Assembly (NCBI RefSeq): GCF_040372805.1 | Contig: NZ_BAABWJ010000002.1 | Coordinates: 62,001-126,000 of the forward strand | Source of the DNA: Pseudoteredinibacter isoporae_A | GTDB taxonomy: Bacteria; Pseudomonadota; Gammaproteobacteria; Pseudomonadales; Cellvibrionaceae | DNA: 64,000 nucleotides | Reading direction: 5' to 3' | Part shown: positions 1 to 9,474 of the stretch, in pieces | How the letters are laid out: each line of letters begins with the position of its first letter | Numbering within the stretch: the first letter of the stretch is position 1 | Position numbers and translations under genes: made by a program | Notes under the pieces: model-generated | What the model was told of the DNA's origin: nothing | What the model saw: only the letters and a program-made list of their open reading frames with translations | Database searches by the model: none

Positions 1-1427
1 CTAATCGTTTTGAGTATGGCTATGGTCTCACGCCTGAAATCGTTGAGGTTGCGGCGAGTGCTTCCGATAAGCCGGATCTGCTGGTCACCGTGGACAATGG
101 GATTTCCAGCGTGGAAGGGGTCGCTCGCGCCAAAGCGCTGGGGATGGATGTGCTGGTGACGGATCATCACTTACCCGGTGATGAGTTGCCAGAAGCCGTT
201 GCAATTGTGAACCCGAATCAACCGGGCTGTCCTTTCCCGAGTAAAAACCTCGCGGGTGTCGGTGTCATTTTCTACGTGATGTTGGCATTGCGTAAGCACC
301 TTCGCGAGGTGAACTGGTTTGCCGATCAGGGCTTGTCTGAGCCGAATCTGGGAACGCTGTTGGATCTCGTTGCCCTTGGCACGGTGGCTGATGTGGTGAC
401 TTTGGATCACCCTAATCGAATATTGGTCCAGCAGGGCTTGGCTCGAATTCGTGCGGGGCAATCGCGCCCAGGCATTCAAGCTCTGCTTAATGTCGCAGGG
501 CGCCCCTGTGACAAAATCAGCTCAGTCGATCTCGGCTTTGTTCTTGGGCCGCGTTTAAATGCGGCCGGACGACTGGATGATATGAGTCTTGGGATTGATT
601 GTCTGATGGCACCTCATGACGCTCACGCTGCTGAGTTGGCTACCCAGTTGGACGACTTAAATCGTGATCGAAAAAGCATCGAGCAATCCATGCAACAACA
701 GGCACTTAGTACGCTGTCCCAGATTCATCTGGATGAGCAACAGATGCCATGGGGCTTAAGTCTCTACCAGGCCGATTGGCATCAGGGGGTGATCGGTATT
801 TTGGCCTCCCGTATCAAAGACAAATACCACCGTCCTGTCATTATTTTTGCCGATGAAGACAGCGATGTCGGTACCATCAAGGGGTCAGCGCGCTCCATTG
901 CAGGTCTCCATATTCGTGATGCATTGGATACCGTTGCCGCGCGTAATCCCGGCTTGCTGAACAAATTTGGTGGTCATGCAATGGCGGCAGGAATGAGTTT
1001 GGCCAAAGATCGTTTCGATGATTTCCAGAAGGCTTTCGACGAGGTTGTCAGGGAACGGTTAACGGCCGATGATCTGCAAGCAAAAATCATCAGTGACGGC
1101 GCTCTGGCTAATGAAGAGCTCAGTATGCCGATTGCTGAAATGCTGCAGGCGGCCGGGCCCTGGGGGCAGAACTTCCCGGAGCCGAGTTTTGATGGGGCGT
1201 TCTTTCTGGTTAATCAACGCATTGTGGGCGACCGTCACCTCAAGTTTACTGTGAGCTTGGAAAGCGGTGGCCAACAGCTCATCGATGCTATTGCGTTTAA
1301 TATCGATACTGATCAATGGCCGAACTATCGCGCGGAGCGTTTGCGTCTATCGTACAAATTGGATGTTAATGAGTTTCGCGGTCGTCGAAGTTTGCAGTTG
1401 CTGGTGAATCATATTGAGGTTCTGTAA
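1..1427 (+). CDS. recJ: RecJ single-stranded-DNA-specific 5'-3' exonuclease (5' end missing)
   Basis: C-terminal part of RecJ, the cytoplasmic exonuclease of RecF-pathway recombination, mismatch repair and base-excision repair. The gene enters from the left edge; the reading frame is open from base 3, so the first in-window ATG at 90 is not the start. Visible family motifs are TVDNGISS, the diagnostic DHH triad in VTDHHLPG, and the DHHA1 motif GGHAMAAGMSL. The C-terminal OB-like region runs to the TAA at 1425-1427. About 474 residues are present out of roughly 570 usual for the family. The core motifs are intact. The N-terminal catalytic aspartates lie outside the window. Confidence 0.97.
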   Translation, partial: NRFEYGYGLTPEIVEVAASASDKPDLLVTVDNGISSVEGVARAKALGMDVLVTDHHLPGDELPEAVAIVNPNQPGCPFPSKNLAGVGVIFYVMLALRKHLREVNWFADQGLSEPNLGTLLDLVALGTVADVVTLDHPNRILVQQGLARIRAGQSRPGIQALLNVAGRPCDKISSVDLGFVLGPRLNAAGRLDDMSLGIDCLMAPHDAHAAELATQLDDLNRDRKSIEQSMQQQALSTLSQIHLDEQQMPWGLSLYQADWHQGVIGILASRIKDKYHRPVIIFADEDSDVGTIKGSARSIAGLHIRDALDTVAARNPGLLNKFGGHAMAAGMSLAKDRFDDFQKAFDEVVRERLTADDLQAKIISDGALANEELSMPIAEMLQAAGPWGQNFPEPSFDGAFFLVNQRIVGDRHLKFTVSLESGGQQLIDAIAFNIDTDQWPNYRAERLRLSYKLDVNEFRGRRSLQLLVNHIEVL

Positions 1428-1544
1428 AAAATGGTCAGGCGACGGTAGCTAATTGAGCCATTCTTATTACAGTGGCTCGTGCTCGGCATGGCAGACTGTC
1501 GAGCCGCAATAACAATAACAACAATAACGACAACGGAATCGCAC

Positions 1545-2510
1545 ATGAAAATATTTCTTACTGGAGCCTCAGGCTTTGTCGGCAAGGCCGCTCTTGCTAT
1601 GTTAGTGAATCGTGGCCATGAGGTGGTGGCCATGTCTCGTCGCTCCGAGAGTGATGAATTGATCGAATCTTTGGGAGGGCAAGCCCAACGTTGTGATTTG
1701 AATTCAATCCGTGCAGAACACATTGGCGATTGCGACACGGTCATTCACAGCGCCGCCTATGTCGAAGCCTGGGGGCCGAAAGACGCTTGGTTCAATGCAA
1801 ATGTGTTAGGCACTGAGAATATGCTACAGGCCGCCCGACAAGCCGGTGTGAAACGCTTTATCCATATTGGAACAGAAGCGGGGCTTGTGTATGGTCAGGA
1901 CCTTTTTAACGCTGATGAAAACTATCCCCTTGCCCCTGAGTCCCCTTATCCCTATTGCGCCAGTAAGGCACAGGCTGAGCAGCGTGTGAAGGCGGCTAAT
2001 AGCGCAGAGATGAGCTGCTTGGTTCTTCGCCCCCGCTTTATCTGGGGCCCTGGGGATCAAACGTTGTTGCCGGCAATTGAGCAAATGTGTGAGCGAAATG
2101 CCTGGGTATGGATCAATCACGGCAAAGCCATGACATCTTCCACTCATATTGATAACTTGGTTCATGCCATTGAGCTCGCCTTGACCCAGGGCGAAGGCGG
2201 TGAAGCGTACTTTGTGCTCGATGACGGCGATCACAGTTTGCGTGAGATGATTGAAGGGCTTGCGGCCAGTAAGGACTTGCGGCTGGGCGACAAAAACCTG
2301 CCGCTGTGGTTCGCGGAAGCATTGGGGGCAATATGCGAAAGCACCTGGCGCTTGCTGAACCTTTCCAGTGAACCCCCATTGAATAAATACGCCGTTATGG
2401 TGATGTCTCGACACTGCACTCTGGACGACAGCAAAGCGCGTCGGGAGCTGGGGTATCGTCCGCTCATCTCTTGGAAAGAGGGAATGGCTCAGCTTCAACA
2501 AAATGCGTAA
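1545..2510 (+). CDS. NAD(P)-dependent epimerase/dehydratase (extended SDR, 3-beta-HSD-like)
   Basis: A 321-residue extended short-chain dehydrogenase. The N-terminal Rossmann motif TGASGFVG begins at residue 6 and the catalytic Tyr/Lys pair sits in YCASK. The ORF is open to 1479, but ATG 1545 puts the beta-strand MKIFLTGA at the true N-terminus as in the family, so it is preferred. The upstream bases are CAA-rich, with no strong Shine-Dalgarno. The sequence is closest in style to 3-beta-hydroxysteroid dehydrogenase/isomerase-type epimerases; the substrate is not predictable. It stands alone between recJ and ppk2 on the same strand. Confidence 0.85.
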   Translation: MKIFLTGASGFVGKAALAMLVNRGHEVVAMSRRSESDELIESLGGQAQRCDLNSIRAEHIGDCDTVIHSAAYVEAWGPKDAWFNANVLGTENMLQAARQAGVKRFIHIGTEAGLVYGQDLFNADENYPLAPESPYPYCASKAQAEQRVKAANSAEMSCLVLRPRFIWGPGDQTLLPAIEQMCERNAWVWINHGKAMTSSTHIDNLVHAIELALTQGEGGEAYFVLDDGDHSLREMIEGLAASKDLRLGDKNLPLWFAEALGAICESTWRLLNLSSEPPLNKYAVMVMSRHCTLDDSKARRELGYRPLISWKEGMAQLQQNA

Positions 2511-2713
2511 AAACAGTGCTGCCGGAGCCTCGAAATTCAGGCCCGACTTTCCTTGTTTTAGATCAGCAAAAGGGTCGTTTGCATATGGTATATAAGTGTC
2601 ATGTTGAACTTATAAACTGAATAAGCTGCTGATGTATCGGGAACACTTCAATCTGGCTTCATGAAGAAAACAGCTTATGCCAAGTGGACGAATTTGAAAC
2701 TAGGAGAGAAACC

Positions 2714-3727
2714 GTGAAAGACAATACCGTGAACACTGAAAGCCTGCCCAACAACAGCGAACTGGCGGAAATCGACTTTAGCGCTGTGAATGAGGAAACG
2801 CTGGAAACCTTAGCCGGTGAAGCGGCCAGCGCCATGGTGGACGGTGAGAATTCTGTGGATCATTTACACCACTTGGCCGAACTGCGTAAAGACCCGGAAG
2901 CGATTCGAAAATTATTTCTGAGCGGCGAGTTTCCCTACAAAACGAAACTCAAACGTCAAGATTACGATCGCAAAAAGCGTCAGCTGCAAATCGAATTACT
3001 CAAAGTTCAAAAGTGGGTCAAAGAAACCGGACAGAAAATCGTCATGATTTTCGAGGGGCGTGATGCCGCCGGTAAAGGGGGAGCGATCAAGCGCTTTACC
3101 GAGCACTTGAATCCTCGTGGCGCCCGCGTGGTCGCATTGGAAAAGCCGTCTGAGAACGAAGCGGGACAATGGTATTTCCAACGTTACATCAAGCACTTGC
3201 CCACGCGAGGTGAAATGGTGCTGTTTGACCGTTCTTGGTACAACCGCGCGGGCGTAGAACGTGTGATGGAATTCTGTACTCCGGAAGAGTATCTGGAATT
3301 TATGCGGCAGACACCCGAGTTGGAGCGCATGATGGTGCGCAGTGGGATTCGCCTATTCAAATATTGGTTTTCGGTGGGGCAGGAGGAGCAGGCCCGCCGG
3401 TTTGAAGGCCGTGCCAATGATCCTTTGAAACAATGGAAACTCTCACCGATTGATAAAGCGTCACTAAGCAAGTGGGACGAGTACGCCGAAGCCAAAGAGG
3501 CGATGTTCTTCTATACGGATACAGCTGATGCGCCGTGGACGATTGTGAAATCGAATGACAAGAAACGCGCGCGTCTGGCCTGCATGATGCATTTCCTGAA
3601 CAGCCTGCCTTACCCAGATAAAGATGAGCATGTGGTTCGTCGTCCGGATCCTCTGATTGTCGGCCACAGCGAACATATCATTGCCAAATCCAAGCATATT
3701 TTGGGGCACCATCTGGGGGATTGGTAA
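2714..3727 (+). CDS. ppk2: Polyphosphate kinase 2 (PPK2 family)
   Basis: Cytoplasmic enzyme that moves phosphate between polyphosphate and nucleotides. The Walker A-like motif is in FEGRDAAGKGGAIKRF and the Walker B/lid region is LFDRSWYNRAGVERVMEF, both hallmarks of PPK2. The GTG at 2714 is chosen because AGGAGAG (2702-2708) lies five bases upstream; the in-frame ATG at 2684 has no such site. The product is 337 residues, with an acidic, low-complexity N-terminal ~60 residues before the conserved core. The core resembles the one-domain class I type, which favours NDP phosphorylation, but subclass cannot be settled by eye. A rho-independent terminator follows at 3760-3784, so it is monocistronic at its 3' end. 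Confidence 0.93.
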   Translation: MKDNTVNTESLPNNSELAEIDFSAVNEETLETLAGEAASAMVDGENSVDHLHHLAELRKDPEAIRKLFLSGEFPYKTKLKRQDYDRKKRQLQIELLKVQKWVKETGQKIVMIFEGRDAAGKGGAIKRFTEHLNPRGARVVALEKPSENEAGQWYFQRYIKHLPTRGEMVLFDRSWYNRAGVERVMEFCTPEEYLEFMRQTPELERMMVRSGIRLFKYWFSVGQEEQARRFEGRANDPLKQWKLSPIDKASLSKWDEYAEAKEAMFFYTDTADAPWTIVKSNDKKRARLACMMHFLNSLPYPDKDEHVVRRPDPLIVGHSEHIIAKSKHILGHHLGDW

Positions 3728-3759
3728 GGGCTTGATGATGCCACAATAGATTGATGCAT

Positions 3760-3784
3760 AGGCCGGGTGACCCCCGGCCTTTTT
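3760..3784 (+). terminator. Rho-independent terminator after ppk2
   Basis: Perfect 8-bp GC-rich stem AGGCCGGG / CCCGGCCT with loop TGACC, followed directly by a T run. It lies 32 bases after the ppk2 stop. Confidence 0.88.
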
Positions 3785-3895
3785 GTGGGTGCCGCGGTTA
3801 AGCAAACCCCTATGCAGGGTTAACAGCTCACCCTATGTTCAGCATGGATGAGGTAAACTGCTATGCTTGCAGGAAAATCACAATAAGGAAGCCTG

Positions 3896-5803
3896 ATGCC
3901 TCATCTGGAACTCGTCGTTGCCCTAGTCCTTGTCGTTGCCATGCTGTGCCAGTGGTTGGCCTGGAGGGTGAAACTGCCCGCCATTTTATTTCTGCTGTTG
4001 AGCGGTTTGATCGCGGGGCCGGTGACGGGGTGGGTGAACCCGGATGCTATGTTAGGGGATTTACTGATGCCGATGGTGTCGATGTCGGTCGCCATTATCC
4101 TGTTCGAAGGTAGCCTGACGCTGAATCTGAAAGAAATCCAAGGCGTGGATAGGGTCGTACGACGTATGATTACTGTAGGGGCCTTGGTGACTTGGGTGGT
4201 TGTGGCTATCGCCACTCATATGATTTTCAATTTCAGTTGGCAGGTGAGTGCGCTCTTCGGGGCCATTGTGATTGTCACCGGTCCAACAGTGATTGTACCC
4301 ATGCTGCGAGCTGTGCGTCCCACCGCCAAAATTGCCAACATTCTGCGCTGGGAAGGTATTGCGATTGATCCCGTTGGGGCATTGATGGCTGTTATTACCT
4401 TTGAGTTTATTCTCGCAAGTGTGAACAATCTGCCCGCCAGCCATGTGTTCCTCTTGTTCCTGGAAGCCGTTGGGGCGGGTACCGCTATTGGGGTGGCTGC
4501 CGGGATTATTCTCGGTTTGTTGCTCAGCAAAAACCTGATACCGGAATACCTGCAGAACATTGCCACCTTGAGTTTGGTATTGATTGCGTTCAGTGGTTCG
4601 AATGCTCTGGTGCATGAGTCCGGTTTAATCGCGGTTACCGTGATGGGAATGTGGTTGGCCAACAAGTCGGATCTGGATATTCATCCGATTCTGAATTTTA
4701 AAGAACACCTCAGTTTGCTGCTGATTTCCATGCTGTTTATTCTCCTGGCCGCGCGGATCGATCTTCAACAACTGGCAGATATTTTTTGGCCAGCCCTGAC
4801 GCTATTGCTGGTGCTGCAGTTTGTGGCTCGACCACTGAAAATTCTGGTGAGTACCTGGGGGCTGGATGTCAGTTGGCCAGAACGCGGTTTGCTCGCCTGG
4901 ATTGCGCCAAGGGGGATTGTGGCGGCAGCTATTTCGGCGATTTTTGCCGATCGTCTATTGGCCGCCGGTTTTGAGGAGGCCGCGTTGCTAGTGCCCATGA
5001 CCTTTTTCATGATCATTGGCACCGTGGTATTGCAAAGCAGCACTTCACGCCTTTTGGCTCGTTGGTTGGGGGTTGCGGAACCAACGCCGAGAGGGTTTCT
5101 CGTGGTAGGTGCCAATGCCTTTTCACGAGCACTGGCCAAAGAGTTTCAGCGCCACGATTTGCCTTGTCTATTGGTGGATTCCAACTGGAATGATATTCGC
5201 CAGGCGCGCATGGACGGGCTGGATACTTTTTATGGTAACCCGGTTTCAGACCACGCCGAAACGTATCTGGATTTAAGTGGCATGGGAAGCTTGCTTGCCA
5301 TTTCCAGGCAGCAACATTTAAACGCTATTTCAGCGGTGCATTTTCGCGCGGATTTTGGCAGCGATCGCATTTACAGTTTGATGTCCGTCCGCGACATGAA
5401 TAGCTTTGATAAGCATCAGTTTGCCGACAGTTATCAGGGGCATAAATTGTTTGCCGAAGACATCAGCTACTACGACCTGGCGACTAAGATGAACAAGGGC
5501 GGTGAAATCAAAAGCACGAATATCACCGAGGAATACAGTTGGGAAATGTACCAATCCGATTATCAGGGTAAGCGTATTCCGTTATTCATCATTTCTTCGA
5601 AAGGTAAGGCGCAACCTGTTCTGGTGGGAGACGACACGCAGCCGGAACCGGGCTCAACCATTCTTGCACTGGCCGAGGCTGATGCTCAGGAAGCTGTGAA
5701 AAAACAGGAAAAGCAGCTCGAGAAAAAGAAGAAAAAGCAAAACAAAAAGAATGGTGATGTGGATCAGCCCAGCTTACCGGGGTTGGATCCAGAGCCCTCG
5801 TGA
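3896..5803 (+). CDS. CPA1-type cation:proton antiporter with C-terminal TrkA-N-like domain
   Basis: Inner-membrane Na+(or K+)/H+ exchanger of the NhaP/CPA1 type, 635 residues. About twelve hydrophobic segments occupy residues 1-390. TM features include ILFEGSLTLNL, the GPTV motif in VIVTGPTVIVPML, and GIAIDPVGALMAV, whose acidic D-P is typical of the ion-binding helix. Residues ~400-500 resemble a Rossmann TrkA-N/RCK domain (FLVVGANAFSRALAKEF), suggesting nucleotide gating. The last ~45 residues are a highly charged Lys-rich tail ending in a proline-rich stretch. The start ATG 3896 is preceded by AAGGAAG. It appears monocistronic. Confidence 0.88.
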   Translation: MPHLELVVALVLVVAMLCQWLAWRVKLPAILFLLLSGLIAGPVTGWVNPDAMLGDLLMPMVSMSVAIILFEGSLTLNLKEIQGVDRVVRRMITVGALVTWVVVAIATHMIFNFSWQVSALFGAIVIVTGPTVIVPMLRAVRPTAKIANILRWEGIAIDPVGALMAVITFEFILASVNNLPASHVFLLFLEAVGAGTAIGVAAGIILGLLLSKNLIPEYLQNIATLSLVLIAFSGSNALVHESGLIAVTVMGMWLANKSDLDIHPILNFKEHLSLLLISMLFILLAARIDLQQLADIFWPALTLLLVLQFVARPLKILVSTWGLDVSWPERGLLAWIAPRGIVAAAISAIFADRLLAAGFEEAALLVPMTFFMIIGTVVLQSSTSRLLARWLGVAEPTPRGFLVVGANAFSRALAKEFQRHDLPCLLVDSNWNDIRQARMDGLDTFYGNPVSDHAETYLDLSGMGSLLAISRQQHLNAISAVHFRADFGSDRIYSLMSVRDMNSFDKHQFADSYQGHKLFAEDISYYDLATKMNKGGEIKSTNITEEYSWEMYQSDYQGKRIPLFIISSKGKAQPVLVGDDTQPEPGSTILALAEADAQEAVKKQEKQLEKKKKKQNKKNGDVDQPSLPGLDPEPS

Positions 5804-6047
5804 ACAGCCACTGAGCGTCTCGCCAGGTGGCCCACTGTCGGTTGGTTTATAGTGCAAAATAAACGCCAGAAATAGTTCGGGTCATCTTGGCAGTCCTCGC
5901 TGTTATCTGTCATTAGTCGCCATTATAAAGCACTGTTATTTCCCCTATGATGAAGAAATGACGAGTGCATTCCTGCCAGTTTTTGTGTGGTTATTCACGT
6001 TGCGGCAGGCATTCGATGTTTATTGAGCACGACAGGAGAGGGCAGCT

Positions 6048-7220
6048 ATGGCTGGAAATAGAGAGTTTGGAATTGTGGTCTACGGTGCGACAGGTTACAC
6101 CGGGCGCCTGGTATGTGAATATTTAAATCAGCAGTATGGCGTGAACGGTGATGTTGTGTGGGCGATGGCTGGCCGCAGTGAAGAGAAGTTGGCGGCCGTA
6201 AGAGATGAAATGGGTATTCCCAGTAACATCCCAATGTTGGTTGCCGATGCCAGCAACCCAGAAAGCATTCAGGCCTTGGCATCGCGCGCTCAGGTAGTGC
6301 TGACGACCGTAGGCCCGTATCAGTTGTATGGCAATGACTTGGTTAAAGCCTGTGCAGAAGCGGGTACCGACTATGTTGATCTCTGTGGAGAACCTGCTTG
6401 GATGCACGAGATGATTGGCGCCCATCAGGAGGCCGCTAAAGCCAGCGGCGCTCGCATTGTCTTTTCCTGTGGTTTTGATTCTGTACCATTCGATTTGGGC
6501 GTTCACTTTTTGCAACAGGCCGCACAGGAAAAGTTTTCCGCCCCCTTACCTAGAATTAAAGGGCGGGTACGTGCCATGAATGGCACATTCTCGGGCGGAA
6601 CGCTTGCCAGTTTTAAAGCCACGATGGCGGCTGCGGCTAAAGATCCTGAACTCGTGAATGTTTTGATGAATCCTTTTGCGCTGACCGGCAGTTTTAATGG
6701 CCCGGAGCAACCCAGTGGTCTGACGCCGATTTACGAAGATGATTTGAAGAGTTGGTCCGCTCCCTTTGTGATGGCAACCATCAATACCAAAAACATTCAC
6801 CGCTCCAATTTTCTGATGGGGCACCAATACGGTGAAGATTTCAGCTACGATGAAATGATGCTTACCGGACCGGGTGATAACGGTGAAGCGATGGCTAAGG
6901 CGATTGCTGAAGATAAGTCCATGGCCAATGATCCTAAAAAGCCAGGCGAGGGTCCGAGTAAAGAAGAACGGGAAAATGGTTTCTACGATGTGATGTTTGT
7001 CGGCAGCAATGGCTCAGGCGATTCCTTAGTGGCCAGTGTTAAAGGCGACAAGGATCCAGGCTACGGTTCTACCTGTAAGATGATTGCCGAAAGTGCCGTA
7101 TGTCTCCTGAAGAACCCGGAAGCGGCCAGTGGTGGTGTTTGGACGCCTGCATCGGCAATGGGCGGCTTATTGATTGAACGTTTGCAGGCCAATGCGGGTT
7201 TGACCTTCGCGCTTGAGTAA
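6048..7220 (+). CDS. Saccharopine dehydrogenase NADP-binding family protein (trans-acting enoyl reductase-like)
   Basis: 390-residue cytoplasmic oxidoreductase. The N-terminal Rossmann motif is YGATGYTGRLV. The sequence then follows the pattern of the saccharopine-dehydrogenase-like family, including TVGPYQLYG, DYVDLCGEP and CGFDSVPFDLGV. That family includes mycobacterial trans-acting enoyl reductases and eukaryotic SCCPDH, so true saccharopine dehydrogenase activity is unlikely. A strong Shine-Dalgarno (AGGAGAGG around 6033-6040) supports ATG 6048. It has its own intergenic regions on both sides. The substrate is unknown; lipid or fatty-acyl metabolism is a family-based guess. Confidence 0.87.
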   Translation: MAGNREFGIVVYGATGYTGRLVCEYLNQQYGVNGDVVWAMAGRSEEKLAAVRDEMGIPSNIPMLVADASNPESIQALASRAQVVLTTVGPYQLYGNDLVKACAEAGTDYVDLCGEPAWMHEMIGAHQEAAKASGARIVFSCGFDSVPFDLGVHFLQQAAQEKFSAPLPRIKGRVRAMNGTFSGGTLASFKATMAAAAKDPELVNVLMNPFALTGSFNGPEQPSGLTPIYEDDLKSWSAPFVMATINTKNIHRSNFLMGHQYGEDFSYDEMMLTGPGDNGEAMAKAIAEDKSMANDPKKPGEGPSKEERENGFYDVMFVGSNGSGDSLVASVKGDKDPGYGSTCKMIAESAVCLLKNPEAASGGVWTPASAMGGLLIERLQANAGLTFALE

Positions 7221-7490
7221 ACGCTCGGCTGGACAATTTTAGCTGCGTTAAACGGTTTCTGAATGGGCTCGCTTTTTCAACACGATGACGTATACTCGTC
7301 AACAATCAGACATGAGCCCTTTATTATGATCGCTGTATACGCTTTCGCTTATCTAAACCTACTGTGGATTAAGGTCCGCAGCGGGTAGCTATTGTCTACA
7401 CAGCTGCGGAATATTCCGCGGCTTGTTTCCCTGTCCTGGTTTATTCCGCAGCTCAACCCAAAGCCGGAATATAAATCAGGAGCCCAATCC

Positions 7491-8408
7491 GTGAACGAAA
7501 ATACCAAAGGCATCATGCTCGTCTGCTTAGGCACGACGCTGTTTTCCAGTAAATCAATTTTAATACAGTGGGCATTCAATGCTGGTGCATCCGTGGACCA
7601 ACTGATGTTGATTCGCATGCTGATTGCGTTGCCATTCTATTGTCTTGCTGGCTTGTGGGCCTGGAAAAAACTTGAGCATAAGCCGCCGTTTCATGCATTG
7701 GTGTTAATGGCCTTGCCGGGATTTGCCTGTTACCACATCGCAAGTTATCTGGACATGTGGGCGCTGCAGTTTTTGACCGCTGGCCTGGAACGGATTGTCC
7801 TTTTCAGCTATCCGATTATGGTTGTGCTCATCCAGGCTTTTCTTGGGCATTCGATTCATCGTCTCCAGTGGTTGGGACTGGCGGTCGCCTATTTGGGAGT
7901 GCTGTTGTTTTTTCGTCAAGATGTGCAGCTGTATCAAAGCACCTCATTGCTTGCCGTAGTGGCCGTTTTCCTGGCGGCAGTTCTGACCGCTTATTATGTG
8001 TTGGCAAGCCAGAAGTATGGGCGCCAGTTCAGCAGCGACTTTTTCACGGCGGTTGCAATGGGTGTTACAGGACTCACGATTCCCAGTCATTTCGTGGCTA
8101 TGAATGGCTTTAATATATCGGGTATTGGTTTGGATATTTGGGCCTATGGCGCCTTTTTGTCTATTGTGTTGACCGTATTCGCTTCGTTTGTATTAAACCG
8201 GGGAATTGCTCTTGCTGGTGCTCAAAAAGGCAGTGTAGCCGGTATGCTGGGCCCCATGATGACGCTGATGATGGCCGCCTGGGTACTGAATCAACCATTC
8301 ACGGCGATGCATGGTGTCGCGGTGGCCGTAACGGTTGTTGGGGTCGGCTTGGTGACTCAATCGAATAAACTGAGGCGTTGGTTCAACAGCAGACGAGTGC
8401 TGGCGTAG
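7491..8408 (+). CDS. DMT-superfamily transporter (EamA domains)
   Basis: Inner-membrane permease of the drug/metabolite transporter superfamily with ten predicted helices in two EamA repeats. The first is residues ~5-135 and the second ~145-290. The open frame reaches back to a TTG at 7392, but GTG 7491 is preferred: CAGGAG lies nine bases upstream and the 305-residue product matches the usual family length, starting with KGIMLVCLGTTLFSSKS. The substrate is unassignable; family members export amino acids or small metabolites. Neighbours give no clue. Confidence 0.88.
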   Translation: MNENTKGIMLVCLGTTLFSSKSILIQWAFNAGASVDQLMLIRMLIALPFYCLAGLWAWKKLEHKPPFHALVLMALPGFACYHIASYLDMWALQFLTAGLERIVLFSYPIMVVLIQAFLGHSIHRLQWLGLAVAYLGVLLFFRQDVQLYQSTSLLAVVAVFLAAVLTAYYVLASQKYGRQFSSDFFTAVAMGVTGLTIPSHFVAMNGFNISGIGLDIWAYGAFLSIVLTVFASFVLNRGIALAGAQKGSVAGMLGPMMTLMMAAWVLNQPFTAMHGVAVAVTVVGVGLVTQSNKLRRWFNSRRVLA

Positions 8409-8454
8409 ATTCGTCTGCGTCATGGCTTGCGTTTTCAGTGTGCCGTCATCGGCT

Positions 8455-8877
8455 TCACTTTGAACGCAGAGTCATGGGATGGTTGGGATTTAACTGGAGT
8501 AAATCCCAACGGTTTCCATACAAGTCTTCAAAAACGGCGACCATTCCGTAACTTTGTTGTTTGGGTGGCCTGACAAACTGGACGCCTGCCGAGACCATTC
8601 GCTCATAATCCCGCCAAAAGTCATCCGTATTCAAAAACAGGAATACTCGCCCTCCCGCTTGATTGCCTATGAATGGCTCTTGTTCCGGTTTAGAGGCTTT
8701 GGCCAGCAGTAGCGTTACGCCCTGTGAGCCCGGTGGGGAAATGACCACCCAACGTTTGTCCTGCTCTGGTTGATAGGTATCTTCGATCAGTTCAAACTTT
8801 AAGGTGTTGACGTAAAATTCGATGGCTTCGTCGTAGTCGCGAACCACCAGGGCGATATGAACGATGGCTTGTTTCAT
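8455..8877 (-). CDS. VOC (glyoxalase/bleomycin-resistance/dioxygenase) family protein
   Basis: 140-residue single-module vicinal-oxygen-chelate fold protein. The start is taken at the ATG giving MKQAIVHIALVVRDYDEAIE, with GGAAG upstream, rather than the ATG 24 bases earlier. Putative metal ligands are the His in VHIALVV and the Glu in VAVFEDLYGNRWDLLQ. Homologues are often annotated lactoylglutathione lyase-like, but the short form and lack of the full GlxI signature make this a generic VOC protein. It is probably cytoplasmic. Confidence 0.85.
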   Translation of the reverse strand: MKQAIVHIALVVRDYDEAIEFYVNTLKFELIEDTYQPEQDKRWVVISPPGSQGVTLLLAKASKPEQEPFIGNQAGGRVFLFLNTDDFWRDYERMVSAGVQFVRPPKQQSYGMVAVFEDLYGNRWDLLQLNPNHPMTLRSK

Positions 8878-8935
8878 AGCTTGTGTTCTTCCGTTTTTCA
8901 TTGCGGCGGGGTCAGTTTGAAGGGCCGGTTTTGGG

Positions 8936-9340
8936 CTAGAGCGTCTGATACACCATGTCTGTCCACATTGCTAAAACGGCTAAAAAGTTAATCGTAAACA
9001 CAATGCCACGCAATCGAATATTGCGGGTGCCAATCTGAATAATACTGTGAAGCACGCGGCCAGCAACAAAAGCCCAGGCTAAATAGCATTGTAGTTGGCT
9101 TACCGCGTCTCCTTCAGCGAGCAGCAGCACACAGGCTATGTAGAAAAAAAGGGGCCACTCAAATTGGTTTTTGAGGTTATTGGTAATCCGGGTTTCACAT
9201 GCATGCCACGGGTTTGAGCCGTCATTCATTTGCCATAAACCCCAGACTTTGGGGGCTCGGGCGATCGTAAGCAATACATAGAGAAAGGCACACAGTGCAA
9301 TGTGCGAGAACATCGGGAGTATAAGAGGGTTATCGGTCAA
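8936..9340 (-). CDS. MAPEG family membrane protein
   Basis: 134-residue integral membrane protein with four hydrophobic segments, at about residues 9-28, 63-77, 85-103 and 112-130. The MAPEG pattern (membrane-associated proteins in eicosanoid and glutathione metabolism) shows in ARAPKVWG, the central N-L-K-N-Q-F-E-W-P motif and AGRVLHS. The start is a TTG at 9340, supported by GGAGGA seven bases upstream. It lies upstream of the VOC gene on the same strand with a 58-base gap, so the two could be co-transcribed. The function of bacterial members of this subgroup is mostly unknown. Confidence 0.88.
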   Translation of the reverse strand: MTDNPLILPMFSHIALCAFLYVLLTIARAPKVWGLWQMNDGSNPWHACETRITNNLKNQFEWPLFFYIACVLLLAEGDAVSQLQCYLAWAFVAGRVLHSIIQIGTRNIRLRGIVFTINFLAVLAMWTDMVYQTL

Positions 9341-9474
9341 TGCTTATTCCTCCAAGGGGCAATACATTCACTTTGCAATGCGTCGACATAGCGGCCGGTG
9401 TAAACATCGAGCCTATGAGAGTTCGTACGAGCCCTGATGGTTTTTAGTTTTCTTGGCTGCCGGGAACGTTGGCT

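Noticed and set aside
1824..2501. 225-codon open frame opposite the epimerase gene
   Set aside because: Mirrors the real gene in the antisense frame; no ribosome-binding site, low-complexity composition and no recognisable motif.
4061..4615. 184-codon minus-strand frame within the antiporter gene
   Set aside because: Lies wholly opposite a clear membrane-protein gene; His/Asn/Gly-rich composition is the reverse reading of hydrophobic codons.
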